NCBI GenBank assembly: GCA_015661935.1
Contig: DQVD01000001.1
Location: 1 to 15,306, forward strand
Length of the DNA: 15,306 nt
Direction of reading: 5' to 3'
From: Desulfocapsa sulfexigens
GTDB lineage: Bacteria; Desulfobacterota; Desulfobulbia; Desulfobulbales; Desulfocapsaceae
Shown here in pieces: positions 7,418 through 14,497 of this stretch (the stretch's first letter is position 1; each line of letters begins with the position of its first letter). The notes under the pieces were generated by a model. It searched no databases, was not told the origin of the DNA, and saw only the letters and a program-made list of their open reading frames with translations. The translations under genes were made by a program, and so were the position numbers.

Positions 7418-7702
7418 ATGGCACACGAAAAAATGCACACCGCAAAAAAGAAAAAAGCTCTTTTTATCAATATTGCATTTGTAATAACCTTAATCGGAAT
7501 TCTTCTTTTTCTATCCAAAGCACCGGAAATAACAACACAGTCACTCCCCCACGACGACGACCATAATCGTTTTTTTGCCATGAATAAAAAAGTTGCCGAG
7601 AAATTATGCGTGGAATGTCATACTCCCGAAGATGTTCACGAAATCCATAAGGATAGTACGCCGAATACCAATCGTTGTTTATTTTGCCATAGACGTGATT
7701 AA
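7418..7702 (+). CDS. Small membrane-anchored dihaem c-type cytochrome
   Basis: This 94-residue protein has a basic N-terminus (TAKKKK), one hydrophobic helix (about residues 14-33) that would act as an uncleaved signal anchor, and a short periplasmic domain with two CXXCH haem c sites, CVECH (64-68) and CLFCH (87-91). Histidines between them (His74, His77) are candidate distal ligands. Such a protein would carry electrons on the outer face of the inner membrane, but the partners are not known. The ATG at 7418 lacks a clear ribosome site. An in-frame ATG at 7433 would remove only five residues and leave the anchor intact. The stop lies 21 bp from the convergent pepN stop. It was probably co-transcribed with the GGR-family gene just upstream. 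Confidence 0.78.
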   Translation: MAHEKMHTAKKKKALFINIAFVITLIGILLFLSKAPEITTQSLPHDDDHNRFFAMNKKVAEKLCVECHTPEDVHEIHKDSTPNTNRCLFCHRRD

Positions 7703-7723
7703 CTACACATCGTAAATATTTGA

Positions 7724-10351
7724 CTAGCACCCCAGACTTCTTTGTACCATCTCAAAGACATCTCCTGAAAGACCCTCTTTATCTGCAATGCGCTGAAGCT
7801 GTTTTCTCATAAGCTCCTGTCGAGCCCCATCGTAACGTTTCCACGTTGAGAATGGTGTGGCTAAGCGGGATGCAATCTGGGGATTACGGGAATCAAGTTC
7901 AAGGATCTGATCGGCCAGGAAACTGTAGCCTTCACCATTATTGCCATGAAAGTGAACATGATTTGAGCCAAATGCCCCAATCAATGAACGAACCTTATTA
8001 GGATTGCTAATGGAGAAAGCAGGATGCTTCATCAGTTCCTGCACCGACGCAAGTGTGTTTGGAAGACTTGAAGTTGCCTGTAAGATAAGCCATTTATCCA
8101 TAACCAGAACATCGTCTTGCCATTTTTCATAAAAATGATCTAACAATTCCCGGCGCTCCGGAATATCGCAGTTACTAAAAGCCGCCAGCACTGCGATGGT
8201 ATCGGTCATATTCTGACCATCATGATACTGTCGCAATGCACGCTCCACATCAGACTGATCAGGAGATTTGCCAGCTAAAAGATATGAGAGACAGACGTTC
8301 TTCAACCGCCTCTGTCCCATGGCTTCAGGGGTTAATGTATATTCCCCCTGATCACAATTCTCTTCCCAGACCTGCCTGAATTCGACCTGTAAAGATCTGC
8401 AGAGTTCCTGACGAACAAATTGTCTTCCACCATGTAGATTATCAGGATCAATCACTTTCATTTGCTGAGCAAGATAACTCTCTTCCGGTAAGCTTAATGC
8501 CATTGCAAGAAGCGATTTATCACTCTTGCGATCAGTCAAAATCCTTTTTACAGCCTCCACAAATAATGGATCGAGAACGGGCTCTTCCCTCTTTTGCAAT
8601 GCTGTGGTGGTTTCAAGAATAACTGCTTCACTTAAACGGAAGGCAGCATCCCATCGATTAAAAGGATCTGAATCATTTGCCATAAGGAATGCAAGCTGCT
8701 CCCTGTCCTGCCATGGCATAACTTTTACAGGGGCTGAAAAACCGCGTAAGAGGGACAAAACAGGTTTTTCAGAAATGTTTTCAAAGGAATAGCTCTCTCT
8801 TTCGCTGCGAAGGTGTAACAAACTTTTGCCTGGGTTTATATCCTGACCAGCCGAATCGAGAAGGCCAAAATTTAACGGGATATGAAATGCTTTTTTATTC
8901 TTCTGCAACTGATTTGGAGTAGATGGACAGCTTTGTGACACTGTAAGAGTATATTTTTTTGAATTTTCATTCCAGTCTTCTTCAACCTGTAATTCTGGCG
9001 TACCGGATTGACTATACCAGAGTTTAAACTGGTCAAGATCGACGCCGGAAGCATCAGCCATGGCAGACACAAAATCATCACAGGTAACTGCCTGTCCATC
9101 ATGACGCTCAAAATAAAGATCCATTCCTTTTCGAAAGTTTTCAACACCAAGCAAGGTATGTATCATGCGAATTACTTCAGCGCCTTTATTATAAACAGTC
9201 GCAGTATAAAAATTATTAATTTCCACAAAGGAATCGGGACGAACAGAATGCGACATGGCCCCGGCATCTTCACGGAATTGAAAACTACGCAATACCCGTA
9301 CATCATCAATACGCTGTATGGCACGTGAATTCATATCTGATGAAAATTCCTGATCACGAAACACGGTTAAACCTTCTTTCAGGCTGAGCTGGAACCAATC
9401 GCGACAGGTTACCCTGTTGCCTGTCCAGTTATGGAAATATTCATGCCCGATTACTCCTTCAATACCAAGATAATCCTGATCGGTAGCTGTCTCCTTACTT
9501 GCAAGTACATACTTGGAGTTAAAGACATTCAGCCCTTTGTTCTCCATGGCGCCCATATTGAAATCATCAACTGCCACTATCATAAACATATCAAGGTCGT
9601 ACTCAAGCCCGAATTTCTCTTCATCCCATTGCATACTTTTTTTCAGGGAGGTCATGGCATGTCCGCATTTATTGCGGTTGCTTGATTCCACAAATATTTT
9701 TAAATCAATTTTGCGGCCGGACATGGTCACGTAGGAATCGTTAATCGAAACAAGATCACCTGCAACAAGTGCAAACAGATAACAGGGCTTGGGAAAAGGA
9801 TCTTCCCATACAGCGAAGTGTCGACCGTCTTCAAGATCTCCCTCCTCCACCAAATTACCGTTTGAAAGCAGAACAGGACAACTTTTTTTATCTGCCTCAA
9901 TACGAGTGGTGAACCGTGTCATAACGTCGGGTCTATCAAGATAATACGTTATCTTTCGAAACCCTTCGGCTTCACACTGAGTGCAAAAATTGCCACTGGA
10001 TCGATACAATCCTTCAAGTTCTGTATTTTTATCCGGATAAATCCGGGTACTAACTTCAAGCATAAAAGTGTCCGGCATATCAAGCAGAGTCAAGCCATCT
10101 TCAGTCGGCAGATATTTATCACCTGATAATTCCACACCATCCACTGCAATGCTCAAAAGTTCAAGCTCCTGGCCATTTAGAAAAAGCTCTCCACCTGTCT
10201 CCTGAGAATCCGGATTCTTTTGAAAAACAGTTTTAGCATGCACAATACAATCTTGGTCACTCAGCAGAAAGTCAAGCTGCAGTTCGTTTATAAGAAAAAC
10301 AGGAACCTGATAATCTTTTCGATAAATGGTAGAATGCTTTTTGTCTGACAT
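7724..10351 (-). CDS. pepN: Aminopeptidase N (M1 family, E. coli PepN type)
   Basis: This 875-residue zinc metallopeptidase removes N-terminal amino acids from peptides, normally in the cytoplasm; no signal peptide is seen. The exopeptidase substrate motif GAMEN is at residues 267-271. The zinc site HEYFH (303-307; His303, His307, Glu304 catalytic) is followed after the expected gap by Glu326 in LKEGL. The N-terminal beta domain and the long C-terminal helical domain are both present, and the length matches the E. coli-type subfamily (about 870). The ATG at 10351 has AGGA about 7 nt upstream. The gene stands alone, divergent from dapL and convergent with the small cytochrome gene. The several shorter frames inside it on either strand are shadows. 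Confidence 0.95.
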   Translation of the reverse strand: MSDKKHSTIYRKDYQVPVFLINELQLDFLLSDQDCIVHAKTVFQKNPDSQETGGELFLNGQELELLSIAVDGVELSGDKYLPTEDGLTLLDMPDTFMLEVSTRIYPDKNTELEGLYRSSGNFCTQCEAEGFRKITYYLDRPDVMTRFTTRIEADKKSCPVLLSNGNLVEEGDLEDGRHFAVWEDPFPKPCYLFALVAGDLVSINDSYVTMSGRKIDLKIFVESSNRNKCGHAMTSLKKSMQWDEEKFGLEYDLDMFMIVAVDDFNMGAMENKGLNVFNSKYVLASKETATDQDYLGIEGVIGHEYFHNWTGNRVTCRDWFQLSLKEGLTVFRDQEFSSDMNSRAIQRIDDVRVLRSFQFREDAGAMSHSVRPDSFVEINNFYTATVYNKGAEVIRMIHTLLGVENFRKGMDLYFERHDGQAVTCDDFVSAMADASGVDLDQFKLWYSQSGTPELQVEEDWNENSKKYTLTVSQSCPSTPNQLQKNKKAFHIPLNFGLLDSAGQDINPGKSLLHLRSERESYSFENISEKPVLSLLRGFSAPVKVMPWQDREQLAFLMANDSDPFNRWDAAFRLSEAVILETTTALQKREEPVLDPLFVEAVKRILTDRKSDKSLLAMALSLPEESYLAQQMKVIDPDNLHGGRQFVRQELCRSLQVEFRQVWEENCDQGEYTLTPEAMGQRRLKNVCLSYLLAGKSPDQSDVERALRQYHDGQNMTDTIAVLAAFSNCDIPERRELLDHFYEKWQDDVLVMDKWLILQATSSLPNTLASVQELMKHPAFSISNPNKVRSLIGAFGSNHVHFHGNNGEGYSFLADQILELDSRNPQIASRLATPFSTWKRYDGARQELMRKQLQRIADKEGLSGDVFEMVQRSLGC

Positions 10352-10381
10352 GATTTTTCCTTTTTCTATTTTTCAATTCTG

Positions 10382-10398
10382 TTGGCGTTGACAGCCAA
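10382..10398. promoter_or_regulatory. Dyad overlapping the dapL -35 box
   Basis: TTGGC and GCCAA flank the seven bases GTTGACA, so the dyad is centred on the candidate -35 element of dapL. It might be an operator, but no regulator can be named and a 5-bp arm can arise by chance. Confidence 0.2.
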
Positions 10399-10416
10399 TG
10401 AATTCCAGTATATTTT
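10388..10416 (+). promoter_or_regulatory. Candidate sigma-70 promoter for dapL
   Basis: TTGACA (10388-10393) is a consensus -35 box, followed after exactly 17 nt by TATTTT (10411-10416). Transcription would start near 10423, leaving a leader of about 55 nt before the dapL ATG. This is the best promoter match in the window. Confidence 0.55.
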
Positions 10417-10478
10417 CCGTAAACAATAAAAATCGAACTTACAATTCAATACTATATTAACGTTGAGGCGACAATCCC

Positions 10479-11702
10479 ATGATCAAAATAAATGAGCATT
10501 ACCTGAAACTTCAGGCCTCCTATCTTTTTTCAAATATTGCAAAGAAAGTAGGTGAATTTCAGGAAGCCAATCCCGATAAAGATATCATCCGTCTTGGCAT
10601 TGGTGATGTAACTCGTGCACTCCCTCAAGCCTGCACGGATGCCTTTCATTCAGCAATTGACGAAATGGCTACAGATAGTGGATTCCGCGGATACGGTCCT
10701 GAACAGGGGTATGATTTTTTACGTGAGGCCATTGCAAAAAATGATTTTCAGGCGCGTGGTGCAGATATCTCGGCAGATGAAATATTTGTAAGTGATGGTG
10801 CCAAGTGCGATACCGGAAACATTCAGGAACTGTTCACAACTGACGCCAAAATTGCCATCCCTGATCCTGTGTACCCGGTGTATCTTGATACAAATGTTAT
10901 GGCCGGTCGTACCGGAGGTTTTGAAGATGGTCGCTACAAGGGAATTATCTATCTTGATTCAACAAAAGAAAATAATTATGTACCGAGCCTGCCAACTGAA
11001 AAACCGGATCTTATTTATCTCTGTTTCCCAAATAATCCTACGGGCTCCACCATCACCAAAGCAGAGCTGAAAACATGGGTCGATTATGCAAAAGAAAACC
11101 AGGCTCTGATCCTCTTTGATGCTGCATACGAAGCCTTTATTCGCGACGAATCCCTTCCAAAATCCATTTATGAAGTGGAAGGTGCCAAAGAAGTGGCTAT
11201 TGAATTCCGCTCTTTCTCTAAAAGTGCCGGATTTACAGGAACTCGATGTGCATATACTGTGGTCCCCAAAGAATGTGCAGCATTTGATGCAAAAGGCGGG
11301 AAACAGCTTATACACCCACTCTGGAATCGTCGACACTGTACAAAATTTAACGGTGTATCCTACCCTGTCCAGCGTGCTGCAGAAGCTGTTTACAGTGAGG
11401 CCGGTAAGGCGCAAGCCAGGGATCTCGTTGCCGGATATTTGAAAAATGCTGATCTTATCGCCAGGGAAATCAAGGATCTTGGCTATGGTTTTATAGGCGG
11501 AGACAACTCCCCATATATCTGGATTGAAGGAAATCGTGATTCCTGGGAATTCTTTGATATGCTGCTCAACAAAGCAGGCGTTGTTTGTACCCCAGGAGCA
11601 GGATTTGGAAAATGCGGTGAAGGGTATATCAGACTATCTGCCTTTAATTCATATGAAAATGTTGAAAAAGCAATGATTAGAATCAAGGAAGCGTTAGCTT
11701 AA
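10479..11702 (+). CDS. dapL: LL-diaminopimelate aminotransferase
   Basis: This 407-residue fold-type-I PLP enzyme converts tetrahydrodipicolinate directly to LL-diaminopimelate using glutamate, bypassing the acylated DapD/DapC/DapE steps of lysine and peptidoglycan synthesis. Seen in order are an N-terminal [11 protein letters not shown] segment and [12 protein letters not shown] (residues 38-49), which are typical of Dap[11 protein letters not shown] (105-114), CFPNNPTG (182-189), DAAY (214-217) and the PLP lysine Lys248 in [12 protein letters not shown]. The length fits the family (about 410). GAGG lies 13 nt before the ATG. DapL is characteristic of plants, Chlamydiae, cyanobacteria and many anaerobes including Desulfobacterota, so it supports the taxonomic guess. 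It is monocistronic and convergent with ispH. Confidence 0.94.
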   Translation: MIKINEHYLKLQASYLFSNIAKKVGEFQEANPDKDIIRLGIGDVTRALPQACTDAFHSAIDEMATDSGFRGYGPEQGYDFLREAIAKNDFQARGADISADEIFVSDGAKCDTGNIQELFTTDAKIAIPDPVYPVYLDTNVMAGRTGGFEDGRYKGIIYLDSTKENNYVPSLPTEKPDLIYLCFPNNPTGSTITKAELKTWVDYAKENQALILFDAAYEAFIRDESLPKSIYEVEGAKEVAIEFRSFSKSAGFTGTRCAYTVVPKECAAFDAKGGKQLIHPLWNRRHCTKFNGVSYPVQRAAEAVYSEAGKAQARDLVAGYLKNADLIAREIKDLGYGFIGGDNSPYIWIEGNRDSWEFFDMLLNKAGVVCTPGAGFGKCGEGYIRLSAFNSYENVEKAMIRIKEALA

Positions 11703-11725
11703 AAAACTTACAGGATTGAAGATGC

Positions 11726-11757
11726 TCTGGTTACACCGCAGGGACGGTGTAACCAGA
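11726..11757. terminator. Perfect 13-bp-stem hairpin between convergent dapL and ispH
   Basis: TCTGGTTACACCG (11726-11738) and its exact complement (11745-11757) flank the loop CAGGGA. The location between two convergent stops suggests a shared terminator. However, neither strand has a T-run directly after the stem: the plus strand is A-rich there, and the minus strand meets a T-run only about 18 nt later. It is therefore non-canonical. Confidence 0.5.
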
Positions 11758-11793
11758 TGGCAAAAGAAAAAAATACTTCGACATTCTCAGGCA

Positions 11794-12732
11794 CTATCTT
11801 TTCTCTTCAAGAGTTGCAGGCTTAAAGGAAACCCGTTCCTCTTTACCACTTATCTCTTCAAACTGATCAAATCCCTGTTTCTGTAAGAATGCAATCACTC
11901 CCTGCACCAAACGTTCCGGAGCTGATGCACCGGCTGTGATGCAAATAGTGGAACCATCTTTCAGCCATTTCTTTTCAATATCGTGTTCATCATCAATCAA
12001 ATACCCTTTCATGCCCGCCCGTTCCCCTACTTCGCGAAGTCTATTGGAATTTGAACTATTCTTTGATCCAACAACGAGTAAGGTATCACAACACTCACCA
12101 AGCTCCTTCATGGCTCTTTGACGGTTCAGAGTCGCATAGCAGATATTTGATTCTGGTCCTTTGATGCCGGGAAACCTCTCGAGTAATATATTACGTATCT
12201 CCTTGATATCATCCTGGCTTAATGTGGTTTGAGTCACATAGGCGACTCGATCTGGATCCTGTACTTGAATCTTCTGAGCCTCTTCCTCAGTTGCCACAAT
12301 ATGGACATTTCCACTAACTCGTCCGGCAGTTCCTTCTACCTCAGGATGCTTGTGATGGCCTATAATCAAAACATCATACCCATCCGCATAATAGGTCTCC
12401 ACCATGTTATGGACAGATCCCACAAGAGGGCAAGTACCATCAATTGTGCGCAAGCCAAGGGTCTTGGCACGCATTTCGGTTGCCACCGAAACACCGTGGG
12501 CACTGAAAATACAGATGGCGTTTCTGGGCACATCAACCAGATCATTAACAAACACCACCCCCATTCTTTCAAGCTCCTGCACCACATTTTTATTATGGAC
12601 AATTTCATGAAGCACAAAAATTGGCGCCCCATACTGTTTTAGCGCGAGCTTTACAGTGGAAATTGCCCGTTCAACACCAGCACAAAATCCTCTGGGATTT
12701 GCCAAAACGATCTTTTTTCTTTTTTTTCCCAT
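11794..12732 (-). CDS. ispH: 4-hydroxy-3-methylbut-2-enyl diphosphate reductase (IspH/LytB)
   Basis: This 312-residue iron-sulfur enzyme carries out the last step of the MEP pathway, reducing HMBPP to isopentenyl and dimethylallyl diphosphate. The three conserved cluster cysteines are visible: Cys17 in NPRGFCAGV, Cys101 in DGTCPLV and Cys198 in NICYAT. Substrate-binding residues are also present: His42 (LHEIVHN), His79 (SAHG), His129 and Glu131 in HKHPEVEGT (the glutamate corresponds to the E. coli proton donor), the TQTTLS loop and SKNSSNS. The length is normal. GAGG lies 5 nt before the ATG. The palindromic repeat element begins only 18 bp upstream of the start codon, so any ispH promoter must lie within or beyond it and the message may carry the repeat in its leader. 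Confidence 0.95.
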   Translation of the reverse strand: MGKKRKKIVLANPRGFCAGVERAISTVKLALKQYGAPIFVLHEIVHNKNVVQELERMGVVFVNDLVDVPRNAICIFSAHGVSVATEMRAKTLGLRTIDGTCPLVGSVHNMVETYYADGYDVLIIGHHKHPEVEGTAGRVSGNVHIVATEEEAQKIQVQDPDRVAYVTQTTLSQDDIKEIRNILLERFPGIKGPESNICYATLNRQRAMKELGECCDTLLVVGSKNSSNSNRLREVGERAGMKGYLIDDEHDIEKKWLKDGSTICITAGASAPERLVQGVIAFLQKQGFDQFEEISGKEERVSFKPATLEEKR

Positions 12733-12749
12733 TACTTCCTCAAGTTACA

Positions 12750-12952
12750 CTAAGGACTCGGCGATAAATAACCTGAACTTTCCAATTCGCAACTGCACCA
12801 CATCTCGGAGTCTGCGCTTACCTCAGTCGATTTTATATTTTCACAATCCTCACGTAGCCAGCTACGCTGCGGGTGTGAAAATATAAAATCGACTGAACCT
12901 GCAGCACATTTGCGACTGGAAAATTACACGTTATTTATCACCAAATCCTAAA
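12750..12952. repeat. About 200-bp palindromic repeat element upstream of ispH (MITE/REP-like)
   Basis: The two ends are imperfect inverse copies: CTAAGGACTCGGCGATAAATAAC on the left against TTAGGATTTGGTGATAAATAAC read inward from the right, given here as short end motifs. The homology continues through TTTCCA and TCGCAA blocks, with about 17 extra bases in the left arm. Next comes a perfect 23-bp inverted repeat (12823-12845 with 12874-12896), and within its loop CGTAGC-CA-GCTACG (12853-12866). The whole could extrude as a cruciform or fold as one long RNA hairpin. There is no ORF or transposase, and no clear target duplication. A reduced relic of the same family lies at 6084-6115. Confidence 0.75.
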
Positions 12953-13224
12953 AATAAACTTCTACCTCTGAAGATGTCAATAATACCTACAGTACTCTTC
13001 TCTTTTATTGAACAAACTTTTTGCATTTTTGTTTTTTATTTGGGTTTTATTTGCTATGGTATACAGCTTAGTACCTTACAGAACAATTTCTTGTTTTTTT
13101 TCAAAGAAATTTTCTGATAAAGCACTTATCCAGTGACTGCCTTTCTTCCTGAACAGGGTTAGTAAGATCAAGCTATAGGTAGAATTCAGTACTCATTACT
13201 TCTTCCAAAAAGGAATACTTTTTC
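12953..13224. other. AT-rich intergenic region upstream of the alcohol dehydrogenase
   Basis: This is the rest of the 492-bp gap 12733-13224. It is AT-rich with T-tracts and no credible ORF. A hairpin with an 8-bp AATTTCTT/AAGAAATT stem (13085-13111) has a T-rich loop. A promoter for the dehydrogenase should lie here, but no good sigma-70 or sigma-54 match was found. AAGGA (13210-13214) is the likely ribosome site, about 10 nt before the ATG. Confidence 0.4.
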
Positions 13225-14406
13225 ATGAATACTCCTCAGACATTCACGGTGACACAACCCACGCAAATTCAGTTCGGGGCTGGATCCATTTCAAATCTTG
13301 CTGAAACCGTAAAAAGTTTCAACGGAAGCAAGGTATTTCTGGTTGTTGATCCCGGTCTTGTAAAAGCTGGTCTTATTTCTAAAGTTACAGCACCTCTTAA
13401 AAAAGCAAAAATTCCTTTTACCGTTTATGACAAAATTGATCCGGAGCCCGGCTTGAAGCTTGCCGACAAGGGGTGCAAACTTGCCAGGAAAGCTAAATGC
13501 GATTGTGTTGTTGGAGTGGGTGGAGGATCTGCCATGGATGTGGCAAAAGCCATCGCAATCCTGCTTACCAATGGCGGTAAAGCTGTGGATTATCTAGGGC
13601 TTGGACTGATAAAAAAACCAGGTGTTCCTAAAATCATGGTTCCCACTTCTTCCGGTACCGGTGCTGAAGTAACATTCACAGCCGTATTCATCAATGAAAA
13701 AACCGGTTCCAAGGGAGGAATGAACGGTGACCCGTTATATCCGGACGCCACCATCCTTGACCCTGAACTCACCATCAGTCTCCCGCCCCATGTGACAGCA
13801 TTTACCGGTATTGATGCACTTACCCATGCACTCGAAGCCTATACATCCACTCAGGCACATAGTATCTCAGAGATGTATTCGCTGGAAGCAATCAGCCTGA
13901 TCGCAGATAATCTACCTGCAGCCTATGCCAATGGCGACAACCTCGAAGCTCGTTCCGCCATGCTAATGGGATCACTCCTGGGCGGCAAGGCTCTTGCCAC
14001 AGCAGGTGTTGGGCTGGTTCATGCCATGGCCTATCCCATGGGTGGCATGTTTGGCATCCCCCATGGTCTTGCCAATGCAGTGCTTCTTCCCTATGTGGTT
14101 GATTATAATCTTATTGGAGATATGAAAAAATTTGCCACTCTTGCTGAAATCCTTGGTCAGAACACCGATGATCTCACCCTGCGTGAATCTGCCAGTCTCT
14201 GTGTAGATGCACTTTTCAACTTAAACGATGATGTTGGTATCCCTGCAACTCTTAAAGACTTGGATATTCCATTTGATTCAATCCCTGAAATGGCTAAAAT
14301 TGCACTCACTGTCACCAGACCAGTTGAAAATAACCCCAGAAAACCAACACTGGAAGATGTCATCTCAATTTACGAGACCGCTTTTAGCGGAGATATGCCC
14401 TTTTAG
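13225..14406 (+). CDS. Iron-containing (group III) alcohol dehydrogenase
   Basis: This 393-residue NAD(P)-dependent dehydrogenase has the family's N-terminal nucleotide domain with GVGGGSAMDVAKAIA (residues 97-111) and the PTSSGTGAEVT segment (140-150). The helical metal domain supplies four ligands: Asp197 and His201 in GIDALTHALEAY, His266 in GLVHAMAYPMGG, and His280 in GIPHGLANA. All four are present, so it should bind Fe or Zn and interconvert a primary alcohol and its aldehyde. The substrate cannot be fixed: ethanol, 1,3-propanediol, 4-hydroxybutyrate and sulfoacetaldehyde are all used by relatives. The next gene, 91 nt downstream, encodes a TRAP receptor, which suggests a role with an imported small organic compound. 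A terminator-like hairpin separates them, so they may not form a simple operon. Confidence 0.9.
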   Translation: MNTPQTFTVTQPTQIQFGAGSISNLAETVKSFNGSKVFLVVDPGLVKAGLISKVTAPLKKAKIPFTVYDKIDPEPGLKLADKGCKLARKAKCDCVVGVGGGSAMDVAKAIAILLTNGGKAVDYLGLGLIKKPGVPKIMVPTSSGTGAEVTFTAVFINEKTGSKGGMNGDPLYPDATILDPELTISLPPHVTAFTGIDALTHALEAYTSTQAHSISEMYSLEAISLIADNLPAAYANGDNLEARSAMLMGSLLGGKALATAGVGLVHAMAYPMGGMFGIPHGLANAVLLPYVVDYNLIGDMKKFATLAEILGQNTDDLTLRESASLCVDALFNLNDDVGIPATLKDLDIPFDSIPEMAKIALTVTRPVENNPRKPTLEDVISIYETAFSGDMPF

Positions 14407-14423
14407 TCCTTTTCATTTATTAC

Positions 14424-14446
14424 GCAGAACGTTCTGCTGTTTTTTT
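14424..14446 (+). terminator. Rho-independent terminator or attenuator after the alcohol dehydrogenase gene
   Basis: The palindrome GCAGAACGTTCTGC (14424-14437; 5-bp stem with ACGT loop when folded) is followed two bases later by seven T residues (14440-14446). It lies 17 bp after the dehydrogenase stop. Read-through would be needed for co-transcription with the TRAP receptor gene. Confidence 0.6.
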
Positions 14447-14451
14447 ACCCA

Positions 14452-14471
14452 GAGACAGAATCCCCTGTCTC
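14452..14471 (+). promoter_or_regulatory. Second hairpin in the leader of the TAXI receptor gene
   Basis: GAGACAG and CTGTCTC form a perfect 7-bp stem with the loop AATCCC, ending 14 bp before the GGAGG ribosome site (14486-14490). It may protect the 5' end of the highly expressed receptor message, or be part of the same termination region. Confidence 0.35.
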
Positions 14472-14497
14472 AATACTCTCTCCATGGAGGAAAGAAC

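Noticed and set aside
12229..12642. 137-codon plus-strand frame inside ispH
   Set aside because: It lies antisense within a gene with complete catalytic motifs; its translation has no recognisable family features.
13042..13054. Sigma-54-like TTGGG...TTTGC sequence upstream of the alcohol dehydrogenase
   Set aside because: The GG to GC spacing is 9 (or 8) bases instead of the required 10, and the -24 box is poor.
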